47,498 nucleotides of DNA from an uncultured Clostridia bacterium (GCA_947584805.1 CANPWU010000008.1:1-47498), one strand, 5' to 3'. Counted from the first letter of the stretch, positions 18,965-29,857 are shown. Numbers and translations: made by a program. The notes: a model not told the origin generated them from the letters alone.

Positions 18965-19870
18965 TTTTCTCATCACTCCTTTCTTCTAAAAAATCAAGCC
19001 CAACAAGTCCTGAATATTCTCCATTTCTACTAATAGCTTTATTATATATTCCGCACAATTACATTTTTCTTCTCTATTTCATTTCCATCAAAATTTATCA
19101 AAACTTTATCTGGCTTAAATCCTACTAACATACCATTTTGTTTTCCAAGTGAAGAAAATGGTATTAATCTAAATCTTGAAATGTAGTCTACTCCCAATGT
19201 ATCTGCTAAATTATTATCTCCACATACAATTTTTTCTAATGTATCTAAAACCTCTTTTTCTATTATTTCTTGTAATCTCATTTTTTCTACAACAATTACA
19301 GGAATTCCGACTTATTGGATCCTTAAGTAAATTTCCTGTATCTATCATAGTGCGCACATAAGTTACTTTTCCCTTATACTCTATAGTTACTTCACAAAAC
19401 ATATCATTTTTGCTTAATCTATTTTTAATTATTTTAAATGCAATGCTTACAATAACAAGCCCAATAATTGCTCCCATAAATGCAATTTTTATAGGATATG
19501 TTCCTGTTAAAAATCCATTTTTATATAGTATTTCTTGCGGTTTTATATAATAAAGTAAGAAAAATGCACATCCTCCAAAAACAAATGATGTAAGATAAAA
19601 TATAAGGAGATTCTTAAAAAGCACTTTCATACTTTTTGGAATAAATGCTATGTATACCATTGCAAGAGATAAAACAAACTTTGATAATGGATTTAAATAT
19701 ATATAACTCTTTGTTAAATAAGTTCCAATTACATATAAAGCTCCAATTGTGCTAGAAATAGCAACGTTTAAAATTTTGCACTTTACTTTTGTAATAACAG
19801 CCGCTCCATATATGATAATTGCATTCATACATACATTTTCTAGGAAGACTACATCCAAATATATAGTCAT
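18939..19870 (-). CDS. spoIIGA: Sigma-E processing peptidase SpoIIGA (two CGGN sites)
   Basis: This membrane aspartic protease activates pro-SigE. It has 309 residues with CGGA at 19306-19309 and 19050-19053. The N-terminal half has about five membrane helices. The protease half contains the catalytic [14 protein letters not shown] motif, in which the first site encodes the Gly. The second site restores [12 protein letters not shown] near the C-terminus. In standard code the membrane part ends just after the catalytic motif. It is followed by sigE with overlap. Confidence 0.94.
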
Positions 19871-19960
19871 TAACCCTTACATCACCTCTTTCTTCTCTAA
19901 CTATACAATAATTATAGTTCGTCTAACATTAAAATATTGTCAAATTCTGACCAAGAAAAA

Positions 19961-19993
19961 AAGAAATAATCTTGCAATTTTGATTATTTCTTT
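19961..19993. terminator. Hairpin between divergent spoIIGA and the TetR gene
   Basis: AAGAAATAATC and GATTATTTCTT lie in the 260-base divergent intergenic region, with A and T runs either side. It may insulate the two transcription units or lie in a leader. Confidence 0.5.
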
Positions 19994-20130
19994 CTTTATT
20001 AGATATTTTTTTTATTTTTATTTACTTTTTTATGTAGAAATATAATTGTTTTTATTTTTTTATAAAATATACTTGCACTAAAAAAAAATTCCATATATAA
20101 TTAAGATAGTTTAAAATTGGAGGTTTCTTG

Positions 20131-20697
20131 ATGAATAGAACAAAACGTAAAATATTTGAAACATCTATGAATTTATTTGCAACTAAAGGTTATGATGCAA
20201 CAAGCATTGAAGAAATTACTTCTGTTGTAGGTGTTGCTAAGGGTACTCTTTATTATCATTTTTCTAGTAAAGAGGAAATTTTTAACTTTCTTATAGAAGA
20301 AGGAATGAAACTTTTGCAGAACAGTATGACTATTAAAGTTGAAAAATGCCATACCTTAAAAGATAAATTAAGGGCTATTTTGCTTATACAAATTAAAGTT
20401 ATGGTAAAATATCAAGATTTTATGACAATTGTTTTAAGCGAAGTTTTAGGAAAAGAATCTAGAAATCTAACTTGTAGGAAATATGTATTTGAATATATAG
20501 ATATACTCGAAAGCATAATAAGTGAAAGCATAAATAATGGTGAAGCTGAGCTTAAAAATTTAGGTGATCCAAAAGCTTTAGCAACAGGTCTTTTTGGTAC
20601 AACTTATTCTATCTTACTTCATAAGATTAAATCAGATGAAGAATTAGACATTAAGACATTATATAAGGAATATGAAAAAATTATATTTCCTAGATAA
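20131..20697 (+). CDS. TetR/AcrR family transcriptional regulator
   Basis: The 188-residue protein has an N-terminal helix-turn-helix (FATKGYDATSIEEITSVVGVAKGTLYYHFSSKEEIF) and a helical ligand-binding domain. The ATG at 20131 lies seven bases after GGAGG, preferred over the TTG just before it. It is divergent from spoIIGA. The ligand is unknown. It contains no CGG at all. Confidence 0.9.
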   Translation: MNRTKRKIFETSMNLFATKGYDATSIEEITSVVGVAKGTLYYHFSSKEEIFNFLIEEGMKLLQNSMTIKVEKCHTLKDKLRAILLIQIKVMVKYQDFMTIVLSEVLGKESRNLTCRKYVFEYIDILESIISESINNGEAELKNLGDPKALATGLFGTTYSILLHKIKSDEELDIKTLYKEYEKIIFPR

Positions 20698-20707
20698 AAA
20701 ACATAAG

Positions 20708-20801
20708 AAAAGTACCTATATATTAATATTTAACAGTCAAGACCCGGCTGAGATGCCCAGAATATGGTTTGACAATAAATATTAATATATAGGTACTTTT
20801 T
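20708..20801. repeat. Long palindromic element between the TetR gene and rnhB
   Basis: Perfect 25-base arms AAAAGTACCTATATATTAAT... and complement enclose about 43 bases of GC-richer sequence with an inner GTCAA/TTGAC pair. It lies between convergent genes and probably serves as a bidirectional terminator. The interior GGCTGAGATG resembles part of a TPP aptamer, but the rest is missing. Confidence 0.75.
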
Positions 20802-20812
20802 TATATTTAATT

Positions 20813-21441
20813 TTATACAAAATTTTTTACGAAACTTCTTCTATGTATTGGGCAAAGTCCATATTTTTTAATTGCTTCAATATGTTCTTTTGTTCCATAA
20901 CCCTTGTGTTTTGCAAATCCATATTCAGGGTAAATCTCGTCATATTTTATCATAATTCTATCCCTTGTAACTTTTGCAATTATTGAAGCTGCAGCAATAG
21001 AATAACTTAAAGCATCACCTTTTATTATTGATCTATATGGAATACCTAAAGTATCTATTCCTTTTAAAGCATCAACAAGTATTATATCTGGTTTTATTTT
21101 TAGTTCTCTTAAAGAAGTTGTGAGTCCGAAGTTTAGTTGCTTGCAAAATATTTATTTCATCAATTGTATTTTCATCTATAATTCCGAACTCCATAACTTA
21201 TTGATTTTTGTATAATCTCTTCAAATACTTTTTCTCTCTTTTTTTCTGAAACTTTTTTAGAATCATTTACTCCTTCTATCATAGAATCTTTGGGAAGTAT
21301 AGCACTTGCAACAACTACAGGTCCAGCAAGAGGTCCACGTCCTGCTTCATCTATTCCGCAAATATAATTTGCACCACTTTCAAATATTTTTCTATCTATT
21401 TCTTTTAATTTTATTAATCTTTGTTCTTCTTTTTCTGTCAT
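20813..21441 (-). CDS. rnhB: Ribonuclease HII (two CGGN sites)
   Basis: It cleaves RNA in RNA-DNA hybrids. The full 208-residue protein needs CGGA at 21183-21186 ([16 protein letters not shown]) and 21125-21128 ([13 protein letters not shown]). The active-site motif [15 protein letters not shown] is N-terminal; downstream acidic residues sit in ILVDALKG and KVTRDRIM. In standard code only the first 89 residues remain, lacking half of the catalytic residues. It shares its convergent 3' region with the TetR gene. Confidence 0.95.
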
Positions 21442-21466
21442 TTTTAGTTTCCTTTTATTTTAAAAA

Positions 21467-21886
21467 TTATTGTTCAGAATCTCCTAACATTTCTGATAAA
21501 TAATGTAATACTTGACCATCATGTTCTATTCCTTTTTCATATTTAACTTGAACTTCATCTGAGTCATAATTTACATAATATCCGTCTGAGGCTTTTGCTT
21601 TTTCTACACCTATATCATTTAATTCCCCTTGGCTTAATTTATACCATCCATCACTTTGTTTTTCCCCATAAAGTCCACTTTCATCAATATTTCCTATAAC
21701 CTTATCATTTACGAGTTGCTCACATTTTGTTTGAATCAACAAAAGGTATGTTTGAATATTATCGAATTGTGCTTCTTGTGAGATATCAATTCCAACTGAT
21801 ATACTTATTCCTGCTAATATTATAAGTAAAATTATTGTAACTACTAGTGCAATCATTGTAATTCCTCTATTATTCTTAATACTCAT
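21467..21886 (-). CDS. Type IV pilin-like/pseudopilin protein
   Basis: The 139-residue protein starts with a prepilin signal NNRGITMIALVVTIILLIILAG, cleaved after Gly by a prepilin peptidase. The mature part is short and acidic. It is related to the N-termini of the genes at 1-1399 and 40014-40324. The cleavage-site Gly is a plain GGA. Confidence 0.8.
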   Translation of the reverse strand: MSIKNNRGITMIALVVTIILLIILAGISISVGIDISQEAQFDNIQTYLLLIQTKCEQLVNDKVIGNIDESGLYGEKQSDGWYKLSQGELNDIGVEKAKASDGYYVNYDSDEVQVKYEKGIEHDGQVLHYLSEMLGDSEQ

Positions 21887-21956
21887 TCAACTCTACCCTT
21901 TCTTTTAAAAATATATATTTATTATATCTGATTTATTTCCTTTTATCAATATTAAC

Positions 21957-21985
21957 TTGATTATTTTTTGAAATTTTTGTATAAT
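21957..21985 (+). promoter_or_regulatory. Promoter of a leaderless pseudouridine synthase gene
   Basis: TTGATT (-35, 21957-21962), a 17-base spacer and TATAAT (-10, 21980-21985) are followed by only six bases before the ATG at 21992. Transcription should start at or next to the ATG, so the mRNA would have no leader and no ribosome site; none is visible. Confidence 0.75.
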
Positions 21986-21991
21986 ATTTGC

Positions 21992-22841
21992 ATGAAAAGT
22001 TTGATTGTAACCAATAAATTTAATAATAAAAAATTGCTTGCATTTCTAGAATATTCGTTTCCAGATGCATCAATTAGTGTGTTTTATAAAGCTCTTAGGA
22101 AAAAGGATATTAGAGTAAACGATATTAAGGTTTCTGAAAATGTTGTAATTTATGAAGGAGACAAAATTGATGTATACATATTAGATAAATTCCTTTTCGC
22201 CATAGATTTTAAAATTGATATAATTTATGAAGACGAAAATATTTTAGCTATTAATAAACCCAAAAATATTGAAGTTACTGGGGAAAATTCTTTGGAAAGC
22301 ATGCTTCAGGAAAAATATAAGTCTTACGGAATTAAGCCTTGTCACAGATTAGATAGAAACACTGAAGGGATTGTTCTTTTTGCAAAAAATGAAGAAGCTT
22401 TAAATATTTTACTTGAAAAATTTAAAAATAAAGAGATTACGAAATATTACAAGTGCAAAGTCTATGGAAGATTTAAAAAATCTCATGACATACTTTCTGC
22501 TTATTTATTTAAAGATAACAAAAAATCTATGGTATATATTAGTGATAAAAAAGGTGTTGGATATAGAGAAATTATTACGGAATATAGAGTTTTAGAAGAA
22601 AACATAAAAGAAAATTATAGTATTTTGGAAGTTATTTTGCATACTGGAAGGACTCATCAAATTCGTGCTCATTTATCATACTTAGGTCATCCTATTATTG
22701 GCGATCGGAAAATATGGTGATAATAAAATTAATAAAATGTTTAATGAAAAAACTCAAAATCTTTGTGCATATAAGATAGTGTTTAGTTTTTCTACAGATG
22801 CTGGAATGCTTAATTATTTGAAGGGAAAAGAAATTATATAG
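21992..22841 (+). CDS. RluA-family pseudouridine synthase (one CGGN site)
   Basis: The 282-residue enzyme isomerises uridines in rRNA or tRNA. It has an N-terminal S4 RNA-binding domain (about 5-65) and a catalytic domain with the active Asp in HRLDRNTEG. CGGA at 22706-22709 gives the conserved PIIGDGKYGDNK and adds about 40 C-terminal residues; in standard code the protein ends at TGA just after it. This plus-strand site shows the effect is tied to the coding strand and not to one strand of the assembly. Confidence 0.92.
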
Positions 22842-23000
22842 AAAAAGAAAAAAATATTTATTTAAAAGAGCTACGTAGCGAACGGGTGGCGTAGGCCACC
22901 TAACCGGAGCGAAGCGTAGGGCGAATGGCGCAACCCTCTTTTCTTTTTAATGGAGGTTGCGCCAACAAAGCTCTTGCAAAATAAATATTTTTTTCTTTTT
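22842..23000. repeat. Long palindromic element with GC-rich core
   Basis: AAAAAGAAAAAAATATTTATTT and its complement, then AAGAGCT/AGCTCTT, flank a GC-rich core with further stems (GGTGGCGTAGGCCACC; GGCGCAACC with GGTTGCGCC). It begins immediately after the pseudouridine synthase stop and lies before the convergent DUF1540 gene. The core contains GAGCGAAGCG, similar to strings in the elements at 2945 and 26895. Confidence 0.75.
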
Positions 23001-23013
23001 ATTTTTATGCTTC

Positions 23014-23193
23014 TTATTCTTCTCCATCCTCATCATTATATTCATAGCTTCCACACATTGATTCATCTGGAGTACAAGTTTCACAATCGTCTATTGGTTC
23101 TACTGTTATTTGATTTAATTCGCATTCTTCTTTATCACAGTTGTTATATCTACAACTGCTTACTGTACAATTTATTTTTTGATTTTTATCCAT
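23014..23193 (-). CDS. DUF1540 cysteine-rich small protein
   Basis: This 59-residue ORF starts at an ATG eight bases after AGGAGG. It has NCTVSSCRYNNCDKEEC, and further cysteines follow in CETC and MCGSY, the pattern of DUF1540 proteins that likely bind a metal. The tail is acidic. The function is unknown; the family is common in spore formers. Confidence 0.85.
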   Translation of the reverse strand: MDKNQKINCTVSSCRYNNCDKEECELNQITVEPIDDCETCTPDESMCGSYEYNDEDGEE

Positions 23194-23294
23194 TATAGGT
23201 ACCTCCTAAAATCTTTTTTCGTAAAAATAGTATGTGCATTTTTTTTCAAAATATGTCTTGGATAAAATTGGTTTTCAAAAAATAAATTATATTT

Positions 23295-25701
23295 TTATCC
23301 TTTTTTACTTACACTTGCATATTTTTTTAATTTTTCATATGCCAGATAATTTATAGTACCAGCTGGGAAGTTACCAGACTTATCTTTCTTTCCTGCAGGA
23401 ACTCCTGTTAAAATCTCTATACCCTCTTCAATTGTAGATGCAGTATAAATGTGGAACATTCCGGATTTTACTGCTTCTACAACTTCATCAGTTAAATTTA
23501 AGTTTTTAACATTTTGTACAGGAATTAGTACACCGTGATTTCCATCAAGGCCTCTCATCTTGCAAACTTGGAAGAAACCTTCAATTTTTTCATTTACGCC
23601 ACCAATTGGTTGTATTTCACCTTTTTGATTTACAGAACCTGTTACTGCAATAGCTTGATTTATTGGTACACCTGATAAACTAGAAAGAAGTGCATATAGC
23701 TCTGTACTTGATGCACTATCTCCATCAACTCCGTTGTATAGCTGTTCAAAGCATATACTTGCAGAAAGCGATAGAGGAATATCTTGTGCAAATAGTTCAC
23801 CAATATATCCACTTAAAATTAGAACTCCTTTTGAATGAGTAGAACCAGAAAGCTCAACTTCACGTTCTATATTGATAATTCCAGATTTTCCTGTAAATGT
23901 GTTTACAGTAATTTTTGCAGGTTTACCAAATGAGTAATCTCCTATACTCATTATTGTTAAACCGTTTATTTGACCAACTTCAAATCCTGAAGTACTGATT
24001 AAAAGAGTATTATCTTTTATCATTTCAGAGTATCTATCATCATATTTTTTTACTCTTTGCACTTTTTCGTCAATTGCTTTATTTATAAAATCTTCTGTTA
24101 CAATTTTTGAATGAGAAAGAGTTGCCCAGGTTCCAGCTTCTGTAATAATTTGTGACAAATCATTAAACTTAGTAGAAAGTTTTGTTTTGTCATTTGCTAG
24201 GCGAGATGCATATTCAATCATTCTTGCAACAGCATTTTTATCTAGATGAGGCAATCCCTCTTTTTCGCAAAAACCATGGAAAAATCTTGCAAGCTTTAAG
24301 ATGTTTTCATCAGTTCTTGGAGCATCATCAGCAAATTCAACTTTTATTTTAAATAGCTTTCTAAAGTCAGGATCCATACTAAGTAAAGTATGATAAATAT
24401 TTGAATTTCCGATTAAAATAACTTTAAGATCAAGAGGAATAGGTTCTGGTTTAAGAGATACCATAACCATAGCTTGCCTTTGTTCTAAAGAGTTATCTAC
24501 ACTAATTTCTTTTATACGGAGAGCTCTTTTTAAATTCTCATAACATATTGGATTTGTAAGTAAATCCTCAGCTTGGAAAATAATATAACCGCCATTTGCC
24601 TTTTGCAAAAGACCAGCCTTAAGCATTGTATAATCAGTTCTTAATGTTCCCATATAGTTTTCATATTCAAGTTTTCCAAATATATTTTGGAAAGAATAGT
24701 TTGAATCCATTATAACTGGAGCACCTTCAAGTTTGCTATTATCCACAAATAGATTTACTCTATAATTAAGCCAAGGCTTAGGCTGTGGACGTTGCATACC
24801 TGGCATTATAGGTTGTGGAGTTTGAGAATCTCCTTGTGCATGATTTGGATTATCTAAAAACAAAGATACATTTTTTACAATATCTTTTTTAATGTTATCT
24901 AAGAATTGAGAGATCTTTTTATTTCTCTTATATTTTGATTTAATATAGTTTATATGCACATTAACTGTAAGAAGAGAAATGTTAGATTGCCATTCTTGAA
25001 TTTTTTTATCTGCTTCTTTTTCAATAAGTTTAATTTCACTAATAGTACTCATTATTTGTTCTTGAACAATATTAGATTTTTCTTCAAATTGTTGCTTAAT
25101 AGCATCATCAAGTTTATTGAATTCTTCTTCCTCAAGCGTTTTTCCTTCGTAAATTGGCATCATATAGATACCGGTTTTGAGCAGTTTTGACTTCAAAACC
25201 ATGTTTCATAGATTCTTTATTTAATTTTTCTAAAAGGATACTTCTTTTTTGTTCATATTCTTGCTTTATTAAAGCTTTTTCTTTTTCAAAATCTTCATTG
25301 TTAAAAGTTTTATTGATGTCTGCTCTAACATCTTTTATGAAGCTTTCCATAGTTTCTTGAAAATCTGCGCCTTGTCCTGCTGGAAGAGAAAGAGCGATTG
25401 GCTCATTTGGATTATCAAAGTTATATAGATAGCACCAATCACATGGTACTCTTTTCTTTTTTGAAATTTTGTCTAAGTAATTTTTAGTATACATTGTTTT
25501 ACCAACACCGCTTGGTCCTTCAACATAAAGGTTGTAGCCATTAACATCTACATTTAAACCAAACTCGAGGGCTACAATTCCTCTTTCTTGTCCAATTCCT
25601 TTATCTGTTGGTTCAAGCTCAGCTGTTGTTTCAAAGTTGAATTTTGAAGTTGAACAATAGTCTTTTAAATCTCTGTAATTTAATTCATTTTTCTTTTGCA
25701 T
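23295..25701 (-). CDS. Lon-family ATP-dependent protease (AAA_32 + Lon_C) (one CGGN site)
   Basis: The 801-residue protein has an N-terminal ATP-binding region with Walker A GPSGVGKT (about residue 55), a long coiled middle segment, and a C-terminal S16 protease domain. The catalytic Ser sits in GVDGDSASS and the Lys in GGVNEKIEGF. CGGT at 25170-25173 joins VKTAQNGIYMMPIYEG; without it the Walker A region is separated from the protease. It resembles the LonB/LonC-like proteins of Clostridia, not classical Lon. Substrates are unknown. Confidence 0.92.
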
Positions 25702-25741
25702 CCTAAGTTCCTTTCTAAAAACAAATAAAATTGTTTTGTTC

Positions 25742-26174
25742 TTATGTATTAAAATATTTTGTCATGATGTATGCGTCATCTTGCCCATTATAGTATTTTC
25801 TTCTTGTACCGTATTATTTTAAAACCGTATTTTTCATATAAATGTATAGCAACAGTATTTTTAGTATTTACTTCAAGTGTAATTAAAGATGATTTCTCTT
25901 TTGCTTTATTTATTAATTCACAAAGAAGATTTGACCCAATTTTTTGGTTTCGCATATCTTTTCTAACTGCAATATTAGAAACGTTTGCTTCATCTAAAAC
26001 AAAGTTTAATCCCGCAAAACCTAGAATTTCATTTTCTCCTTTTGCAACAATATAATAAGATGTATCAAGCTTTAAATCATTTTCTAAAATATTTGTATTC
26101 CAAAAATCATCAAAATCATCTATGTTAATTTTAGATAAGTCTTGCATATTCATTTTTTCTATTTTAATTTCCAT
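25742..26174 (-). CDS. rimI: Ribosomal protein S18 alanine N-acetyltransferase RimI (one CGGN site)
   Basis: In standard code a GNAT protein of normal look ends at TAA after FKIIRYKKKIL. Reading CGGT at 25808-25811 as Gly instead gives FKIIGTRRKYYNGQDDAYIM, the characteristic RimI C-terminus (GxRxxYY...DAxxM), and 143 residues in total. This hidden case does not look like a frameshift and would be missed by any pipeline. The acetyl-CoA motif RNQKIGSNLL is present. The ATG at 26174 overlaps the end of tsaB by 11 bases, and the tsaE-tsaB-rimI order is classic. Confidence 0.93.
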
Positions 26175-26851
26175 TTTGCATTTCCTCAGCATTAGATTTT
26201 TTTAAATAAAGTGCAGATAGCTCCAAAGGATTTGAAACCTTTCCTTCTTTATATTTATCAAATGCAGCAATTCCAACATATTTAGAAGATGCTAAAGAAT
26301 CTTCTAAAAAGTAAACATCTTTTTTCAAATATGATTGTATCACATCTTTATAAAGTATGCCACAATTTCCTACAAAAAATATCTTTTTTTTCGAAATATT
26401 TAAATTTGATAAAATATTTTCTATATTATCAAAAGAAAAATCTTGAAGTTTTGTGTACTTTCCAGCATTTCTTTCAAAAAGTCCAAAATAAATATTATCA
26501 TGTTTTGCATCTATCATTGAACAAATTAGTCCGTCTTCTTTGCAAGTATAGCTAAGTGCTTCTAATGAAGATACTGCAACACAAGGTTTATCTTTTACGT
26601 CACAAAATGCTTTTATAGTTGCAAGTCCAATTCTAATTCCAGTAAAAGAACCTGGACCGATTGTCTACTGCAAACAAAGAAATATCATCTAAAGAAGTAT
26701 TTGTTTCATTCAAAAGCTTATCTATAAGTGGCATTAATGCTTCAGAATGATTTGCTGTAGAAAATTCTTTTAATTCTAGTATTAAGTTATTGTCTTCTAA
26801 AAGTGATACTGATGCAATATCACATGAGCTTTCGACTGCAAGTATTTTCAT
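26164..26851 (-). CDS. tsaB: tRNA threonylcarbamoyladenosine biosynthesis protein TsaB (one CGGN site)
   Basis: TsaB is the scaffold partner of TsaD in t6A37 synthesis. The 228-residue protein begins MKILAVESSCDIASVSL. CGGT at 26656-26659 supplies the Gly in DNGPGSFTGIRIGLA, the signature of the family. In standard code the gene stops after 72 residues. It is followed by rimI with overlap and preceded by tsaE, from which it is separated by a long palindromic element. Confidence 0.96.
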
Positions 26852-26894
26852 GGACTTTAAAAATCTCCTTTTAATATTAAAGTAAAATTGCTAT

Positions 26895-27081
26895 AGTTAG
26901 AAGAAATAAAAAAATCAAGTGCGAAGCGAATATAGGGTTCGAGATACTACGATTTCTTAGCAGATTTTATGGAAAGCGTTCACGTTGCGTCGTGGAAGGG
27001 TGCCATAAAAGATGTGTTAGAAATCGTGTATCGAGAAGCCCGCCCCGAGCGACAAACGAAATTTTTTTATTTCTTCTAACT
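26895..27081. repeat. Very long palindromic element between tsaE and tsaB
   Basis: Outer arms AGTTAGAAGAAATAAAAAAAT and complement enclose nested stems: CTCGATAC.. with TTCGAGATAC.., and CGATTTCTTAGC..TTTTATGG with CCATAAAAG..TTAGAAATCG. The whole 187-base region can fold into one long imperfect hairpin. It splits a normally tight operon, which argues for an inserted or mobile element (MITE-like). Confidence 0.75.
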
Positions 27082-27089
27082 CAAAAATT

Positions 27090-27509
27090 CTAATCATATA
27101 TGTTAATTTTTCTAATATTTTCATCTGCTACATCTTTTTCAATGTCAACGAAGATAGTATTTTTAGGTAGAATAGAGGAAATTATATTTCCCCATTCGAT
27201 GATGCAAATTCCATTTCCAAAGTAGTCTTCCCCACCAATATCGAAGAAATCATCTTCATTTTTTAATCTATATACATCGAAATGGTAAATTGTAATTTTT
27301 TCATTTTTGTATTCATTAACTATTGTAAAAGTAGGGCTCGAAATTTCATCTCCAAGTCCAAAAAATTCTAGTATGCCTTGAGTAAACTTAGTTTTGCCAG
27401 AGCCTAAATCTCCATTTAGAACGATTATATCATCCTTTTTTAATGTTTTTGCAAATTCTTTTGCAAAATTAATTGTATCATTTTCACTTTTTGAAATATA
27501 TTCTTTCAT
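27090..27509 (-). CDS. tsaE: tRNA threonylcarbamoyladenosine biosynthesis ATPase TsaE
   Basis: The 139-residue P-loop protein has Walker A GDLGSGKTKFTQG, the switch SSPTFTIVNEY, YHFDVYRL and IIEWG. It powers the TsaBDE t6A complex. There is no in-frame CGG. Confidence 0.96.
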   Translation of the reverse strand: MKEYISKSENDTINFAKEFAKTLKKDDIIVLNGDLGSGKTKFTQGILEFFGLGDEISSPTFTIVNEYKNEKITIYHFDVYRLKNEDDFFDIGGEDYFGNGICIIEWGNIISSILPKNTIFVDIEKDVADENIRKINIYD

Positions 27510-27584
27510 TTATTTTCTCCTAAAATACATACTTAAGTATATCACACTTTTTAGTATTTTTGGTAATATTTTGTAAAAAAATTT

Positions 27585-27620
27585 AAAAAAATTGAGTAGG
27601 TATTTGAAAAATACCTACTC
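27585..27620 (-). terminator. Terminator of the zinc-ribbon gene
   Basis: On the minus strand GAGTAGGTATTT and AAATACCTACTC form a stem followed by AATTTTTTT. Confidence 0.9.
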
Positions 27621-27636
27621 TTAAAGATTAATTATT

Positions 27637-27861
27637 TTATAAATTTATATTTTGATTGTTATTTTGGCTTAAATATCTATTTACATTTCTCATACTAATT
27701 CCAGTATTAATAGAAATATCATTTGCTGATACATCTACATTATTTTCTATATAGTCTTGAAATTTAAATCTATCTAATTTATCCTTTGGCATGCAATTTT
27801 GGCAAACATCACCTTCTGTTACGAAAAAAGAACCACAGCGCACACATTTTTTAAATTCCAT
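27637..27861 (-). CDS. Small zinc-ribbon/HTH protein, YvyF-like
   Basis: The 74-residue protein has a CVRCGSFF..GDVCQNC zinc ribbon, then a helical segment ISINTGISMRNVNRYLS resembling a helix-turn-helix. The ATG at 27861 lies six bases after GGAGGG, so the longer reading from 27891 is not used. It resembles flagellar-operon protein YvyF in layout, but no flagellar genes are nearby. The function is unknown. Confidence 0.7.
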   Translation of the reverse strand: MEFKKCVRCGSFFVTEGDVCQNCMPKDKLDRFKFQDYIENNVDVSANDISINTGISMRNVNRYLSQNNNQNINL

Positions 27862-27952
27862 ATTAGACCCTCCATTTTCTTTTGAATACAAATTTTATTA
27901 TCCATATTCTATCACATAATTCGACAAAATAAAATACTTTTTTTTAAAAAAT

Positions 27953-29805
27953 TTACATTTCTTTTGCAATTTGTTCAGCTGTTAAACCATATTTAAGTTC
28001 TATATCCTGCACACTTCCGTGCTTTATAAATTCATCTGGATATCCAAATTTTTTAAAGTCTATATCTTCTATTCCTTCTTCTATAATTAGCTCCTCTATA
28101 CTGCTTCCAAGTCCTCCTTTTAAAATATTATCTTCTATTGTTATGACTTTGTTTGTTTTTCTAATAGAATTTAGTATTCCTATTTTATCTAGTGGTTTTA
28201 AAAATCTAACATTTATAACTTCTGTACTTTTTCCTTGTTTTTCTAAGATATTTGCTACTTCTACTGCCCTTTCTACCATTTTTCCAATAGCTATTATACT
28301 AATATCAGTACCTTCTTTTATGATTTCTATTCTTTCACTCTTAACATCTTCATGTATATCAAACTTTACTTTTCCTTCTCCTCCTCTTGGATATCTTATA
28401 ACTACTGGCTTTTTTAGATTTATTGCATATTCTAGCATATTTTCAAGTTCTTTAAAATCTTTAGGTGCCATTATTGTTAGATTTGGAATAATTGAAAAGA
28501 ATGATAAATCAAATATTCCTTGATGTGTTTCTCCATCATTTCCAACAATTCCAGCTCTATCAACACACATAACAACTCCTAAATTTTGAAGTGCTATATC
28601 ATGTATAACTTGATCAAAAGCTCTTTGATAAAAAGAAGAATATATTGGTACAACGGGAACAAGTCCTTCCTTTGCAAGTCCTGCCGCAAAACCGAAGCGC
28701 ATGCTGTTCTGCAATTCCTACATCAAAAAATCTATCAGAATATTTTTCAGAAAATTCTTTTAAGCCTGTTCCATCCTTCATTGCAGCGGTAATTGCAACA
28801 ATGTTTTTATTTTTTTCTGCAAGTTCTATTAATTTTTCTCCAAAAACTTTTGAATAATCTTTTGAAGATTTTGATTTACTTTCCCCTGTTTCTATATCAA
28901 AATTTGATGCACTATGAAATTTATCTGGGTTTTCTTCTGCTGGAAGATATCCTTTTCCCTTTTTAGTTACAACATGTATAAGAATTGGTCCCTCTAAATC
29001 CTTACTTATCTTAAATATTTCCTCGAGCTTACCTATATCATGTCCATCTATTGGTCCTAAATATTTAAAGCCTAAATCCTCAAAAAGCATATTAGGTATA
29101 ACTAATTGCTTTATACTATATTTTATTCTCCTGATTAGTTTTATAATCTTATTACTTCCTTTTGGAAGCATTTCTACTACTCTTTTTATATATTCGTTTG
29201 ACTTTTTATACCATTTTCTTGTTCTTGCTTTACTTAAAAATAGCGAGATTCCACCAACATTTTTGGAAATACTCATTTCATTATCATTTAGTATTACTAT
29301 TAATTTTGTTTTTAATGCTCCTGCATGGTTTAGTGCTTCTAGTGCCATCCCTCCGTGTTAGTGCTCCATCACCAATTACTGCAATTACATTTTCTTTATC
29401 TCCTTTTAAATCTCTTGCAATTGCCATTCCAAGTGAAGCTGAAATTGATGTACTGCTATGCCCTGTATTAAAACAGTCATATTCTGATTCAGAAGTTTTA
29501 GGAAATCCTGCTAATCCGTCTAGTTTTCTTAATGTATGTATTTTATCTTTTCTACCTGTTAAAATTTTGTGAACATAGCTTTGATGTCCGACATCCCAAA
29601 TAACTTTATCATTTGGCGTATCAAATACACTATGTACTGCTATTGTAAGTTCAACAACGCCTAAATTTGAAGCTAAATGTCCACCATTTTCTGAAACAGT
29701 CTCTATAATTAACTTTCTTATATCTTCGGCAAGTAATTTTTTTTCATTCATTGTTAGTCTTTTTAAGTCATCTGTATTGTTTACTCTGTCTAATATTCTG
29801 TACAT
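27953..29805 (-). CDS. dxs: 1-deoxy-D-xylulose-5-phosphate synthase (two CGGN sites)
   Basis: This thiamine-diphosphate enzyme starts the MEP isoprenoid pathway from pyruvate and glyceraldehyde 3-phosphate. The 616-residue protein needs CGGA at 29352-29355 ([15 protein letters not shown], in the ThDP/Mg site) and CGGT at 28691-28694 (IAEQHALGFAAGLA). In standard code it is three fragments. Both restored glycines lie in strongly conserved motifs. The domain order is normal: N-terminal ThDP domain, Pyr domain, C-terminal domain. Confidence 0.97.
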
Positions 29806-29857
29806 TTTTGCCCCCTAAATTTTGCTCTATATCATTTCTTACATATAATATCATAAA

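Noticed and set aside
20708..20801. TPP riboswitch suggested by GGCTGAGATG
   Set aside because: The remaining conserved TPP parts are missing, and the element lies between two convergent genes with no thiamine gene downstream.
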